A stretch of 64,000 nucleotides of DNA from Ilumatobacteraceae bacterium. Its GTDB lineage: Bacteria > Actinomycetota > Acidimicrobiia > Acidimicrobiales > Ilumatobacteraceae. Location: contig JAHENF010000003.1 in the NCBI GenBank assembly GCA_024643255.1, positions 64,260 to 128,259 on the forward strand. Reading direction: 5' to 3'. Numbering within the stretch: position 1 is the stretch's first letter; each line of letters opens with the position of its first letter. The translations under genes and the position numbers were made by a program. Shown here piece after piece: positions 1-7,127 of the stretch. Below the pieces are notes generated by a model that was not told where the DNA came from, searched no databases, and saw nothing but the letters and a program-made list of their open reading frames with translations.

Positions 1-224
1 ACATCACCCGCGAAGCCGCCGGCCAGCCACACCTGACCTTCGGCAGCGGGATCCACTACTGCCTCGGCGCCGCGCTGGCGCGCGCCGAGCTCCAAGAGGC
101 GCTGCCGATCCTCGCCAGGCGGATGCCGGACCTCGCGGTCGACGGCGCGATCGAGTGGAAGCCCGCGACCACGGCGATCTTCGGGCCCGCGCATCTACCG
201 GTGACGTTCACCCCCGGACACTGA
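1..224 (+). CDS. Cytochrome P450, C-terminal fragment (cut by window start)
   Basis: The reading frame entering the window (codons from base 3) encodes about 73 residues and stops at TGA 222-224. It contains FGSGIHYCLGAALAR, which matches the P450 heme-binding signature FxxGxxxCxG, with the cysteine that ligates heme iron. The tail of about 45 residues after the motif is the normal length for bacterial soluble P450s. The substrate cannot be inferred because the I-helix and substrate-recognition regions lie outside the window. No redox partner is visible downstream; the next gene is an unrelated AlkB-like dioxygenase. Confidence 0.93.
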   Translation, partial: ITREAAGQPHLTFGSGIHYCLGAALARAELQEALPILARRMPDLAVDGAIEWKPATTAIFGPAHLPVTFTPGH

Positions 225-285
225 CGCCGCGGCAGCCCGAGCGACGGGCTTGACCCGGACGTCGCCATCCGACACAATCGAACAT

Positions 286-891
286 GTGTTCCTCCAAGGT
301 TCGTTGTTCGGAACGTTGACGCCCGGCTTCGACGCGTCGTTCGCCGAATGCGGCCGGCGCCAGCTCGATGCGACCACCTGGGTCGACGTGGCGCCGGGGT
401 GGCTCAGCGGTTCGGATCGCGTGTTCGACGAGCTCGTCGAACGACTGCCGCTGCGACAACGCACCGGTGTCAGGATGTACGACCAGATGGTCGACGAACC
501 CCGCCTGAGCGCCTGGTGGGGCGTGGAAGTGGGCGCCCCGGAGCCGATGCCACTGCTCGCCGAGATGCGCGGCGTCCTCGCCGAGCGCTACGACGAGACG
601 TTCGACTCGATCGGGTTCAACCTCTACCGCGACGGAAACGACTCCGTCGCCTGGCACGGTGATCGCCACCGCCACGTGGTGACCAATCCCGTGATCGCGA
701 TCGTGAGCGTCGGTGCACCACGCCCGCTGCGGCTGCGGCCCCGGGGCGGTGGCGCATCACTCAGCTGGATGCTCGGCAACGGCGATCTGTTGGTGATGGG
801 CGGCGCGTGCCAGCACGACTGGGAGCACACGGTCCCGAAGGTCCGCGTGACGACCGGGCCCCGGCTGAGCATCACGTTCCGGTCGGTCTGA
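286..891 (+). CDS. AlkB-family 2-oxoglutarate/Fe(II) dioxygenase
   Basis: A protein of about 200 residues of the AlkB-like 2OG-Fe(II) oxygenase family, which oxidatively removes alkyl groups from nucleic-acid bases. Visible active-site residues: HGD (iron ligands His and Asp of HxD), a later His in QHDWEHTVPK, and RLSITFR near the C terminus, carrying the two arginines that bind 2-oxoglutarate. The NLYRDGNDSVAWHGD stretch is the usual lead-in to the iron site. The start is uncertain: a TTG at 250 gives 12 more residues. I prefer GTG 286 because CACAAT (273-278) lies 7 nt upstream, matching the leaderless promoter pattern of this window. DNA repair is the likely role; RNA demethylation cannot be excluded. 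Confidence 0.85.
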   Translation: MFLQGSLFGTLTPGFDASFAECGRRQLDATTWVDVAPGWLSGSDRVFDELVERLPLRQRTGVRMYDQMVDEPRLSAWWGVEVGAPEPMPLLAEMRGVLAERYDETFDSIGFNLYRDGNDSVAWHGDRHRHVVTNPVIAIVSVGAPRPLRLRPRGGGASLSWMLGNGDLLVMGGACQHDWEHTVPKVRVTTGPRLSITFRSV

Positions 892-932
892 CGCAGGCGT
901 CGGATCGCCGTCAGTCGTCAGTCCGTCCCGGG

Positions 933-1331
933 TCAATCGTCGGCGGTCGGTGGCCGGCGGTACCGCTTGACCTCACCGCGTTGCTTCTTGGCATCCATCC
1001 TGCGGCGTTGCGACCCGCGTGTCGGTCGGGTGGCGCGTCGGTTCCGCGGAATGTGGAGCGCGCCGCGGAGCTTGTCGGCGAGGCGTTCCTCCGCGAGCGC
1101 GCGATTGCGAAGCTGCGAACGCTCGTCGTCGGCGACCACCCGGACGACCGGACCGAGCTTGGTGACGACTCGCGCGCGCTGGGTGTCGGTGAAGGCCGAA
1201 GAGGTCTCGACGTCGAAGGTCAGTTCGGCTCGCGTCGCCGCCTTGTTGGCGTGCTGGCCGCCCGGACCACCCGACGGGCTGAAGCGGACGTCGAGTTCGT
1301 GGCGCGGGATCCGCACACTGTCGGTCACCAC
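933..1331 (-). CDS. arfB: ArfB/YaeJ-like peptidyl-tRNA hydrolase (ribosome rescue)
   Basis: About 132 residues, the standard size for ArfB (YaeJ/ICT1-like) proteins. The N-terminal domain reads RFSPSGGPGGQHANK, containing the GGQ motif that drives peptidyl-tRNA hydrolysis in class I release factors. The C terminus is strongly basic (RGSQRRRMDAKKQRGEVKRYRR), as in ArfB, where such a tail enters the empty mRNA channel of stalled ribosomes. The length excludes a canonical release factor with codon-recognition domains. The start GTG at 1331 is followed by a second GTG; GACGAT lies 6 nt upstream on the minus strand. It stands between an AlkB-like gene and a divergent oxidoreductase, with no operon evident. 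Confidence 0.86.
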   Translation of the reverse strand: MVTDSVRIPRHELDVRFSPSGGPGGQHANKAATRAELTFDVETSSAFTDTQRARVVTKLGPVVRVVADDERSQLRNRALAEERLADKLRGALHIPRNRRATRPTRGSQRRRMDAKKQRGEVKRYRRPPTADD

Positions 1332-1388
1332 CAGACGATCGTCGCTCGCACCCACTCCCCCAGCATGCCCGACAGCCCACACGTGACG

Positions 1389-1400
1389 TACGGTGCGGGC
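1389..1400 (+). promoter_or_regulatory. -10 element TACGGT with 6-nt gap to ATG (leaderless start)
   Basis: TACGGT at 1389-1394 fits the actinobacterial TAnnnT -10 element. With 6 nt to the ATG at 1401, transcription should begin at or next to the start codon, and no Shine-Dalgarno sequence is visible. Inference from sequence only. Confidence 0.5.
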
Positions 1401-2438
1401 ATGGGAGACATCAAACTGGGGTACAACACCGGGTACTGGTCGGCTGGGCCGCCGAAAGGTGCACTCGACGCGGTCAAGGAGGCCGAGCGCCTCGGGTTCA
1501 ACTCGGTGTGGACCGCGGAGGCCTACGGCTCCGACGCGCTGACACCGCTCGCCTGGTGGGGTGCGTCGACCGAGACGATGAAGCTCGGCACCGCGATCAT
1601 GCAGATGGGAGCGCGGACCCCGGCGGCCACGGCGATGGCCGCGATCACGATGGATCACCTGTCGAACGGGCGGTTCATCCTCGGTCTCGGAGCGTCCGGC
1701 CCGCAGGTGGTGGAGGGCTGGTACGGCCAGGCCTATCCGAAGCCCCTCGCACGCACCCGCGAGTACGTCGAGATCGTGCGCCGGATCATCGCCCGCGAGG
1801 AGCCGGTCGAGTTCCATGGCGAGTTCTACGACATGCCGTTCAGCGGCGGCGCCGGGCTCGGCAAGGCGCTGAAGTCGACCGTGCATCCATTGCGCAACGA
1901 CATCCCGATCTACCTCGCGGCCGAGGGCCCGAAGAACGTGGCGCTGTCTGCCGAGATCTGCGATGGCTGGCTCCCGCTGTTCTTCTCCCCCAAGGATGAT
2001 CAGTTCTACCGTGACTGCCTCCAGCAGGGCTTCGACGCGTCGGGCGACCCGACGAAGCAGGACCGCTTCGAGGTGACCGCCACCGTGATGCTCATCCCGG
2101 GCGACGACGCCGAGAAGTGCGCCGACCTCGTGCGACCCTTCCTGGCGCTGTACGCCGGCGGCATGGGAGCGAAGGACGCCAACTTCCACTACGAGGTGTT
2201 CGCCCGGATGGGTTACGGCGACGTCGCCGACAAGGTGCAGGCGCTCTATCTCGAGGGCAAGAAGGCCGAGGCGGCCGCCGCGATCCCGCTGGCGATGGTC
2301 GAGGACGTCGCGCTCGTCGGCCCGCCCGACAAGATCCGCGACGAACTCGCCAAGTGGCGTGAGACCTGCATCACCGAATTCCTGCTGAGCGGCCCGGCGA
2401 TGGCGCTGCCCAGCTTCGCCGAACTCGTCCTCGGCTGA
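1401..2438 (+). CDS. LLM-class (luciferase-like) F420-dependent oxidoreductase
   Basis: A 345-residue TIM-barrel protein of the luciferase-like monooxygenase superfamily, in the actinobacterial branch usually annotated as F420-dependent. Family hallmarks: N-terminal LGYNTGYW, AERLGFNSVWTAEAYGSDALTPLAWW, LGTAIMQMGARTPAATAM (cofactor pocket) and HLSNGRFILGLGASGPQVVEGW. The length fits a single-domain F420 enzyme. TACGGT (1389-1394) lies exactly 6 nt before the ATG, suggesting a leaderless transcript. The substrate is unknown; use of F420 rather than FMN is inferred from similarity to actinobacterial paralogs. It ends at a repeat-containing intergenic region shared with the convergent DUF971 gene. 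Confidence 0.88.
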   Translation: MGDIKLGYNTGYWSAGPPKGALDAVKEAERLGFNSVWTAEAYGSDALTPLAWWGASTETMKLGTAIMQMGARTPAATAMAAITMDHLSNGRFILGLGASGPQVVEGWYGQAYPKPLARTREYVEIVRRIIAREEPVEFHGEFYDMPFSGGAGLGKALKSTVHPLRNDIPIYLAAEGPKNVALSAEICDGWLPLFFSPKDDQFYRDCLQQGFDASGDPTKQDRFEVTATVMLIPGDDAEKCADLVRPFLALYAGGMGAKDANFHYEVFARMGYGDVADKVQALYLEGKKAEAAAAIPLAMVEDVALVGPPDKIRDELAKWRETCITEFLLSGPAMALPSFAELVLG

Positions 2439-2458
2439 CACCCACCGACCACCCCACT

Positions 2459-2565
2459 GCGATGAGTTCCAGCGCGACCCGTGCGCGCCCAGACTCATCG
2501 GTGACCGGGTTCAGGCCCGTGCGATGAGTCTCAGCGCGACCCGTGCGCGACCAGACTCATCGGTG
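2459..2565. repeat. Two 45-nt near-identical stem-loop repeats (GATGAG family, region A)
   Basis: Copies at 2459-2503 and 2521-2565 match at 42 of 45 positions. Each has a perfect 8-bp inverted repeat, CGATGAGT...ACTCATCG (arms 2460-2467/2493-2500 and 2522-2529/2555-2562), around a 25-nt GC-rich interior. They fill the gap between the convergent LLM and DUF971 genes, so a bidirectional terminator or REP-like role is possible. There is no T-tract. Related elements occur at 6496-6598 and 18471-18580. Confidence 0.85.
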
Positions 2566-2582
2566 GGGGTCGAGTCGAGCAC

Positions 2583-2909
2583 TCACGAGGTGATGGTGCC
2601 GACGCGGCCGGCGTCGACCCACTCGCGGAGCTTCTCCCATGCGTAGATGCCGGTCGAGTGACCGTCGCTCCAGTCGAGGCTCAGGCCCCATGCTCCGGAG
2701 AGCTCCGCGTCGGTGATCGTGATCGACTCGCCCTTGTCGATCCACGGCGCCACCGGCTGATCACGGGTACGCCTCGCATTGCACTCGGCGCACGGACATG
2801 CCTGGCGCAGCGGGGTGAGCTCGAAGCGAGCTCGGACGCCGTCCTCGAAGAGCACCTCGACGTGCGACTTGCGGTCCACTTCGACCGACTCGATGTCATG
2901 CTTGGGCAC
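2583..2909 (-). CDS. DUF971 (gamma-butyrobetaine hydroxylase N-terminal-like) protein
   Basis: A 108-residue stand-alone DUF971/GBBH-like_N domain. In eukaryotic gamma-butyrobetaine hydroxylase this domain binds zinc; as a free bacterial protein it is often associated with Fe-S or metal biology, but its role is unsettled. Diagnostic features are RQACPCAECNARRTR (Cys cluster compatible with zinc or iron) and LSLDWSDGHSTGIYAWEKLREW, which is highly characteristic. The start is GTG at 2909, with TACGCT (2921-2916 on the minus strand) 6 nt upstream. It is divergent from the VOC gene, only 39 nt apart. The exact partner is unknown. Confidence 0.86.
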   Translation of the reverse strand: MPKHDIESVEVDRKSHVEVLFEDGVRARFELTPLRQACPCAECNARRTRDQPVAPWIDKGESITITDAELSGAWGLSLDWSDGHSTGIYAWEKLREWVDAGRVGTITS

Positions 2910-2948
2910 GTGGGGAGCGTACGGCGACCACGCGGCTACCGTTCGGCG
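2910..2948. promoter_or_regulatory. Divergent leaderless promoters, DUF971/VOC intergenic
   Basis: Within this 39-bp gap the minus strand has TACGCT (2921-2916) 6 nt before the DUF971 GTG, and the plus strand has TACCGT (2937-2942) 6 nt before the VOC ATG. Both fit TAnnnT -10 elements for leaderless mRNAs. Each -35 region must overlap the opposite promoter, so RNA polymerase would compete for the gap. Confidence 0.5.
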
Positions 2949-3362
2949 ATGGGCCTCGAACTACGCAAGGACTCGATCGACCTCGGCGTCGTGATCAAGG
3001 ACAGTGAGCGCTCACTGGCGTTCTACCGTGACGTGATCGGGCTCGAACACGTCGCCGACACGCCGATGCCCGCACCGCTGAGCGGCACCATGCACCGGCT
3101 GATGTGCGGCACCACCCTGATCAAGCTGGTCAAACTCGACGCTGTACCCGCTGCGGAACCCGCTCCGGGCGGGCTCGGCGGAGGAACCGGCTATCGGTAC
3201 TTCACGATCTCGGTGTCGAACCTTGCCGACGTCACCCAGGCATGTCGCGACGCAGGGGTCCGCATCATCATGGACAACGTCGAACTCCGTCCCGGATTCA
3301 TGGTGTCGATGGTCGAGGACCCCGACGGGAACTGGGTCGAGTTCATCGATCCCGGAGCCTGA
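2949..3362 (+). CDS. VOC (glyoxalase/bleomycin resistance/dioxygenase-fold) protein
   Basis: A 137-residue vicinal-oxygen-chelate protein with two beta-alpha-beta-beta-beta modules: DLGVVIKDSERSLAFYRDVIGLEH in the first and YFTISVSNLADVTQACRDAGV...MVSMVEDPDGNWVEFIDP in the second. The DPDGNWVEFI ending is the classic VOC C-terminal strand with a metal-ligand Glu. The fold supports metal-dependent isomerase, lyase or dioxygenase chemistry, but the substrate cannot be read from sequence. The start at ATG 2949 is supported by the similarity start and the -10 element TACCGT 6 nt upstream. It is followed after 17 nt by a truncated kinase gene in the same direction. Confidence 0.85.
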   Translation: MGLELRKDSIDLGVVIKDSERSLAFYRDVIGLEHVADTPMPAPLSGTMHRLMCGTTLIKLVKLDAVPAAEPAPGGLGGGTGYRYFTISVSNLADVTQACRDAGVRIIMDNVELRPGFMVSMVEDPDGNWVEFIDPGA

Positions 3363-3379
3363 CCGAGCGTGATCATTCG

Positions 3380-3667
3380 ATGACCGGCGAGCTGATCGGG
3401 AGGGGACGCGACTGCGACGTCTTCCATGACGGACCGGACCGTGTGCTGCGGCGCAACCGGGCCGGTACGTCGACCGAGGTCGAGGCGCTGACGATGCGAC
3501 ACGTCGCTGCGCACGGCGACCCGTGTCCGGAGGTCTACGACGCCCAGGGCCCCGACATCGTGGTGCAGCGGCTCGACGGTTCGACGATGCACGACGGCAT
3601 GAGTCGGCGGCCGTGGACGATGGCGGCGGCGAGAACGCTCGCCGACCTCATCGACCGAGTCACCTGA
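3380..3667 (+). pseudogene. Truncated phosphotransferase (APH/kinase-like) N-terminal remnant
   Basis: The frame encodes 95 residues with the N-lobe of an aminoglycoside-phosphotransferase-like kinase: LIGRGRDCDVF (nucleotide loop), VLRRNRAG and a VEALTMRHVAAHG helix, then VVQRLDGSTMHDGMSRRPW. It ends at ADLIDRVT followed by TGA. Full-length relatives continue with a C-lobe carrying HxD and DxD catalytic motifs, which are absent here; the helicase starts 33 nt later. The gene has therefore lost its catalytic half, by deletion or premature stop followed by deletion. It could still yield a small protein, but kinase activity is not expected. Confidence 0.65.
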
Positions 3668-3699
3668 TCGAACGCTTCCCTGCGTACCCTCGGTCGGAG

Positions 3700-6441
3700 A
3701 TGTCGTCACCCCACACCACGGCACCGCCGCTGATCCGACACCTCCCCGGACCGGGCGCGCGGTTGGCCGACGGCACGATCGACGGTGATGCCGTGCTGGG
3801 CGGGTTCACCGACTACGTCGGCGAGATCGGCCTGGAGCTGTACCCGGCGCAGGAAGAGGCGGTGTTCGAGGTCGTGCTCGGCAATCACGTGATCCTCAAC
3901 ACACCGACGGGCTCGGGCAAGTCGCTCGTCGCGACCGCGGCTCACTTCGCGGCGCTCGCGGCCGGCAAGCGGAGCGTGTACACCGCGCCGATCAAGGCGC
4001 TGGTGAGCGAGAAGTTCTTCGCGCTGTGTCGCGAGTTCGGCTCGGATCAGGTCGGGATGGTCACGGGCGATGCGGCGGTGAACCCGGAGGCGCCGATCAT
4101 CTGCTGCACGCAGGAGATCCTCGCGAACTGGGCGCTGCGCGACGGCCGCGACGCTCCGGTCGACGTCGCGGTGGTCGACGAGTTCCACTTCTACGGCGAC
4201 CCGCAGCGCGGATGGGCGTGGCAGGTGCCGCTGCTCGAGTTGCCCGACACACAGTTCCTGCTGATGTCGGCCACGCTCGGCAATGTCGAGTTCTTCCGCG
4301 CCGACCTCACCGCGCGGACCGGGCGCGACACGACGGTGATCAAGTCGGTGCAGCGGCCGGTGCCACTCGACTTCGAGTACCGCACGAGCACCCTGCATCA
4401 CAGCGTCACGTCGCTGCTCGAATCCGGACGGGCCCCGATCTACCTCGTGCACTTCACCCAGAAGGACGCGACCGAGGCGGCCCAGAACTACCTGGCGCTC
4501 GACCCGCTGACGAAGGACGAGAAGGCGAAGGTCAAAGAGGCGCTCGGCGGATTCCGCTTCGACTCTCCCATCGGCAAGGACCTGCGCCGGTACATCACCG
4601 CCGGCGTCGGGGTCCACCACGCTGGGCTCCTCCCCAAGTACCGGCTGCTGGTCGAGAAGCTCGCTCAGGACGGACTGCTCAAGATCATCTGTGGTACCGA
4701 CACGCTCGGCGTCGGCGTCAATGTGCCGATCCGCTCGGTGCTGTTCACGCAGCTCTGCAAGTACGACGGGTCGGGTGTGCGGATCCTCTCGAACCGGGAG
4801 TTCGCCCAGATCTCCGGGCGCGCGGGTCGCAAGGGCTTCGACGATCGGGGCGACGTGTGGGTGCAGGCGCCCGAGCACGTCGTCGAGAACCAGCGTCTCG
4901 GCGAGAAGGCCGCGGCCAGTGGCAAGAAGAAGGTCGTCAAGAAGAAGCAGCCGGAACGCGGCTACGCCCACTGGACGCAAGAGACGTTCGACAAGCTCGT
5001 CGGCGGCGAGCCCGAGGCTCTGAAGTCACACTTCCACGTGAGCCACCAGATGGTGATGAACCTCCTCGACCGTCCGGTGGTCCACGACCCCGAAGGCACC
5101 GAAATCGACGGTTGCCGCGCTGTACGCACGCTGTTGACCGACAACCACGAGCCGCGACGACGCCAGCGGGCCCACATCCGCCGGGCGATCTCGATCTACC
5201 GATCGCTGGTCGACGCCGAGATGTTGGAGTTCCCCGACGAGCCCGACGAGTACGGCCGCCGCGTGCGGGTCAACTTCGACCTCCAGGACCAGTTCGCCCT
5301 CCACCAGCCCCTGTCGCTGTGGGCCGTCGAAGCCCTCGGCGCACTCCCCGCCGCCGAAGCCGCAGCTGCCGCCGCGGCCCATCAATCCGAACCCCAACTC
5401 GAACCCGAACCCGAACCCGAATCCGAACCCCAACTCGAACCCGAAATTCGGAGCGAACGTGTCGCTGAGCGCAACGTTGGCTCCGAATTTGCGCGGGTTG
5501 AGGGGTGGGGGATCGACCATGCGCTCAATGTGTTGACGATCATCGAGTCGGTGCAGGAGAACCCCGGCGTGGTGCTCGCGGCCCAGGTCAAGCGCGCCAA
5601 GGACGATCTGATGGCCGAGATGAAGTCGTCGGGCGTCGAGTACGAGGAGCGCATGGAGCGCCTCGCCCAGGTCGACTACCCCAAGCCGAACCGGGACTGG
5701 ATCTATGGCAACTTCAACGAGTTCCGCACCCGCCATCCGTGGGTCGGCTCCGACACCGTCGCGCCCAAGGCGATTGTCCGCGAGATGTTCGAACGGGCGA
5801 TGACGTTCGGCGAGTACATCAACGACTACGGCCTCAAACGATCCGAAGGCGTGCTGCTGCGGTACCTCTCCGACGTGTACAAGGGACTCGTCCAGAACGT
5901 CCCGGAGGAGCTCGCGACCACCGAACTCGGCGACATCGTGGCCTGGCTCGGAGCGGTGGTACGCGACGTCGACTCCAGCCTGATCGACGAGTGGGAGCGG
6001 CTACTTCACCCCGAGGATGCCGAGTCGGGCGTCGACCTCCGTCCACACCTCCCGACCGGCGAGCGCACGATCGTCGACGACGAACGCGCCTTCCGGGTGA
6101 TGGTCCGCAACCGTGCATTCGACTGGGTGCAACGGCTGGCCCGCCGCCGCGGGTACGACGAGATCGTCACCGACGCCGCTCGAGAGCTGTGGCCGTCGGG
6201 CGAGGCGCTCATCGAGGCGATGGCGCCGTACTGGGACGAGCACGATGCGATCCTCACCGACCCGGGCGCCCGGTCCGGTGAGCTGTTCCGGTACGACCGT
6301 GCGACCGGCCGCGTCACCCAGATCCTGCATGACCCGGACGACACGAACGAGTGGCGCCTCGAAGCGGTGGTCGACCGTGCCGCCAGCGCCGACGAAGGTC
6401 GCGCCATCCTGCGCCTCGTGTCGGTCACATCGGCCCACTGA
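3700..6441 (+). CDS. DEAD/DEAH-box helicase with DUF3516 C-terminal region
   Basis: A 913-residue superfamily 2 helicase of the actinobacterial Ski2-like/DUF3516 type. Visible motifs: Walker A TPTGSGKS (about 69-75), Walker B VVDEFHFYGD (DEFH, about 160), LLMSATLGN (motif III), HHAGLLPKYR and GTDTLGVGVNVPIR (motifs IV-V), and QISGRAGRKG (motif VI, about 370). The C-terminal half matches DUF3516. ATG 3700 is chosen because TACCCT lies 9 nt upstream and the homologous region starts soon after. Odd features: a lysine-rich patch (GKKKVVKKKQ), a Glu-Pro repeat (about 562-582) and, just after it, an in-frame 47-bp palindromic insert encoding about 16 residues. RNA processing or turnover is the likely role. 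Confidence 0.9.
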   Translation: MSSPHTTAPPLIRHLPGPGARLADGTIDGDAVLGGFTDYVGEIGLELYPAQEEAVFEVVLGNHVILNTPTGSGKSLVATAAHFAALAAGKRSVYTAPIKALVSEKFFALCREFGSDQVGMVTGDAAVNPEAPIICCTQEILANWALRDGRDAPVDVAVVDEFHFYGDPQRGWAWQVPLLELPDTQFLLMSATLGNVEFFRADLTARTGRDTTVIKSVQRPVPLDFEYRTSTLHHSVTSLLESGRAPIYLVHFTQKDATEAAQNYLALDPLTKDEKAKVKEALGGFRFDSPIGKDLRRYITAGVGVHHAGLLPKYRLLVEKLAQDGLLKIICGTDTLGVGVNVPIRSVLFTQLCKYDGSGVRILSNREFAQISGRAGRKGFDDRGDVWVQAPEHVVENQRLGEKAAASGKKKVVKKKQPERGYAHWTQETFDKLVGGEPEALKSHFHVSHQMVMNLLDRPVVHDPEGTEIDGCRAVRTLLTDNHEPRRRQRAHIRRAISIYRSLVDAEMLEFPDEPDEYGRRVRVNFDLQDQFALHQPLSLWAVEALGALPAAEAAAAAAAHQSEPQLEPEPEPESEPQLEPEIRSERVAERNVGSEFARVEGWGIDHALNVLTIIESVQENPGVVLAAQVKRAKDDLMAEMKSSGVEYEERMERLAQVDYPKPNRDWIYGNFNEFRTRHPWVGSDTVAPKAIVREMFERAMTFGEYINDYGLKRSEGVLLRYLSDVYKGLVQNVPEELATTELGDIVAWLGAVVRDVDSSLIDEWERLLHPEDAESGVDLRPHLPTGERTIVDDERAFRVMVRNRAFDWVQRLARRRGYDEIVTDAARELWPSGEALIEAMAPYWDEHDAILTDPGARSGELFRYDRATGRVTQILHDPDDTNEWRLEAVVDRAASADEGRAILRLVSVTSAH
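5384..5445 (+). repeat. In-frame Glu-Pro tandem repeat inside the helicase gene
   Basis: A 26-bp direct repeat (5384-5409 and 5420-5445, 36 bp apart or 12 codons) gives a low-complexity SEPQLEPEPEPESEPQLEPE segment. The period is a multiple of three, so copy-number change keeps the frame. It probably forms a disordered acidic linker between the helicase core and DUF3516 parts. Confidence 0.85.
5444..5490. repeat. 47-bp palindromic element inserted in helicase coding sequence
   Basis: Arms 5444-5460 and 5474-5490 are 17 bp each and complementary except for one position; the outermost 11 bp (AAATTCGGAGC/GCTCCGAATTT) are perfect. The loop is 13 nt. The arm ends are AT-richer than the surrounding gene. 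The element is read in frame as EIRSERVAERNVGSEF. It looks like a mobile palindromic (REP/RPE-like) sequence tolerated in a linker. Confidence 0.75.
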
Positions 6442-6495
6442 ACATCGAGGGACAGAAGGGCGATGATCGCGCACTCGACGTGCGCCGCCCTGTTG

Positions 6496-6598
6496 CGATG
6501 AGGTTCATGGCCAGCTGCTCGTCCGGAATCTCATCGCCCGACTCGAACCAGCTGTTGCGATGAGGTTGCGGACCACCCCTCGGGCCGGAAACTCATCG
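6496..6598. repeat. Two GATGAG-family stem-loops (region B)
   Basis: The 215-bp gap between the helicase and the Nudix gene holds two stem-loops with 7-bp arms CGATGAG/CTCATCG: 6496-6502 with 6530-6536, and 6558-6564 with 6592-6598. Both copies begin with the same CTGTTGCGATGAGGTT. The second copy shares GATGAGGTT, CGG and CCACCCCTCG blocks with the 18471-18580 tandem repeats. Apart from these repeats I see nothing in the gap except the Nudix promoter. Confidence 0.8.
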
Positions 6599-6656
6599 CT
6601 CGGGGCCGCACGCCGCCGACACCAGCAGCGGGTCGCGATTGCTGAAGACTCACGAG

Positions 6657-7115
6657 ATGAAGTTGAGCGCGGGGATCGTGCTGTACCGCTCGACGGGCGG
6701 ACTGATCGAGGTGTTGCTCGGCCACATGGGTGGGCCGTTCTGGGCCAGCAAGGATGCCGGCGCGTGGACGATCCCGAAGGGTGAGTACGAGGTCGACGAC
6801 GACGCCTTCGTCGCCGCGTGCCGGGAGTTCGAGGAGGAGGTCGGCATCCCCATCCCCGCGACCGAGTTCACCGACCTCGGCGAGGTTCGGCAGTCGGGGG
6901 GCAAAGTCGTGCGGGCATGGGCGGCCGCAGGCGACCTGGACCCGGCGACGGCGGTCAGCAACACCTTCGAGATCGAGTGGCCGCCGAAGTCGGGCGAGAT
7001 GCGGGCGTTCCCCGAACTCGACCGCGTGCAGTGGTTCGATCTCGACGCGGCACGTCCCAAGATCATCACTGCGCAGCGCGAGTTCCTCGACCGCCTCGTC
7101 GCGATCGGGGTCTGA
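6657..7115 (+). CDS. Nudix hydrolase (NTP/diadenosine polyphosphate pyrophosphatase-like)
   Basis: A 152-residue single-domain Nudix protein. The Nudix box reads GEYEVDDDAFVAACREFEEEVGI, fitting GX5EX7REUXEEXGU with one change: Asp replaces the first Glu. The core REFEEEVG metal-binding helix is intact, so activity is plausible. The N terminus (KLSAGIVLYR) and the GAWTIPKGEYE lead-in resemble the predicted NTP pyrophosphohydrolase/Ap4A-hydrolase type often seen next to other housekeeping genes in Actinobacteria. ATG 6657 is chosen over an upstream in-frame start because AAGACT ends 6 nt upstream. It probably hydrolyses a nucleoside diphosphate-linked substrate. Confidence 0.85.
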   Translation: MKLSAGIVLYRSTGGLIEVLLGHMGGPFWASKDAGAWTIPKGEYEVDDDAFVAACREFEEEVGIPIPATEFTDLGEVRQSGGKVVRAWAAAGDLDPATAVSNTFEIEWPPKSGEMRAFPELDRVQWFDLDAARPKIITAQREFLDRLVAIGV

Positions 7116-7127
7116 CCCCGATCGCGA

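Noticed and set aside
933..2498. Minus-strand frame of 521 codons running through the LLM oxidoreductase
   Set aside because: Only its C-terminal 132 residues (ArfB-like) look real; the rest is antisense to a clear LLM gene.
5384..5490. Frameshift or sequencing error in the helicase gene
   Set aside because: Both the Glu-Pro repeat and the palindrome keep the frame and DUF3516 sequence resumes afterward, so an in-frame insertion is the better reading.
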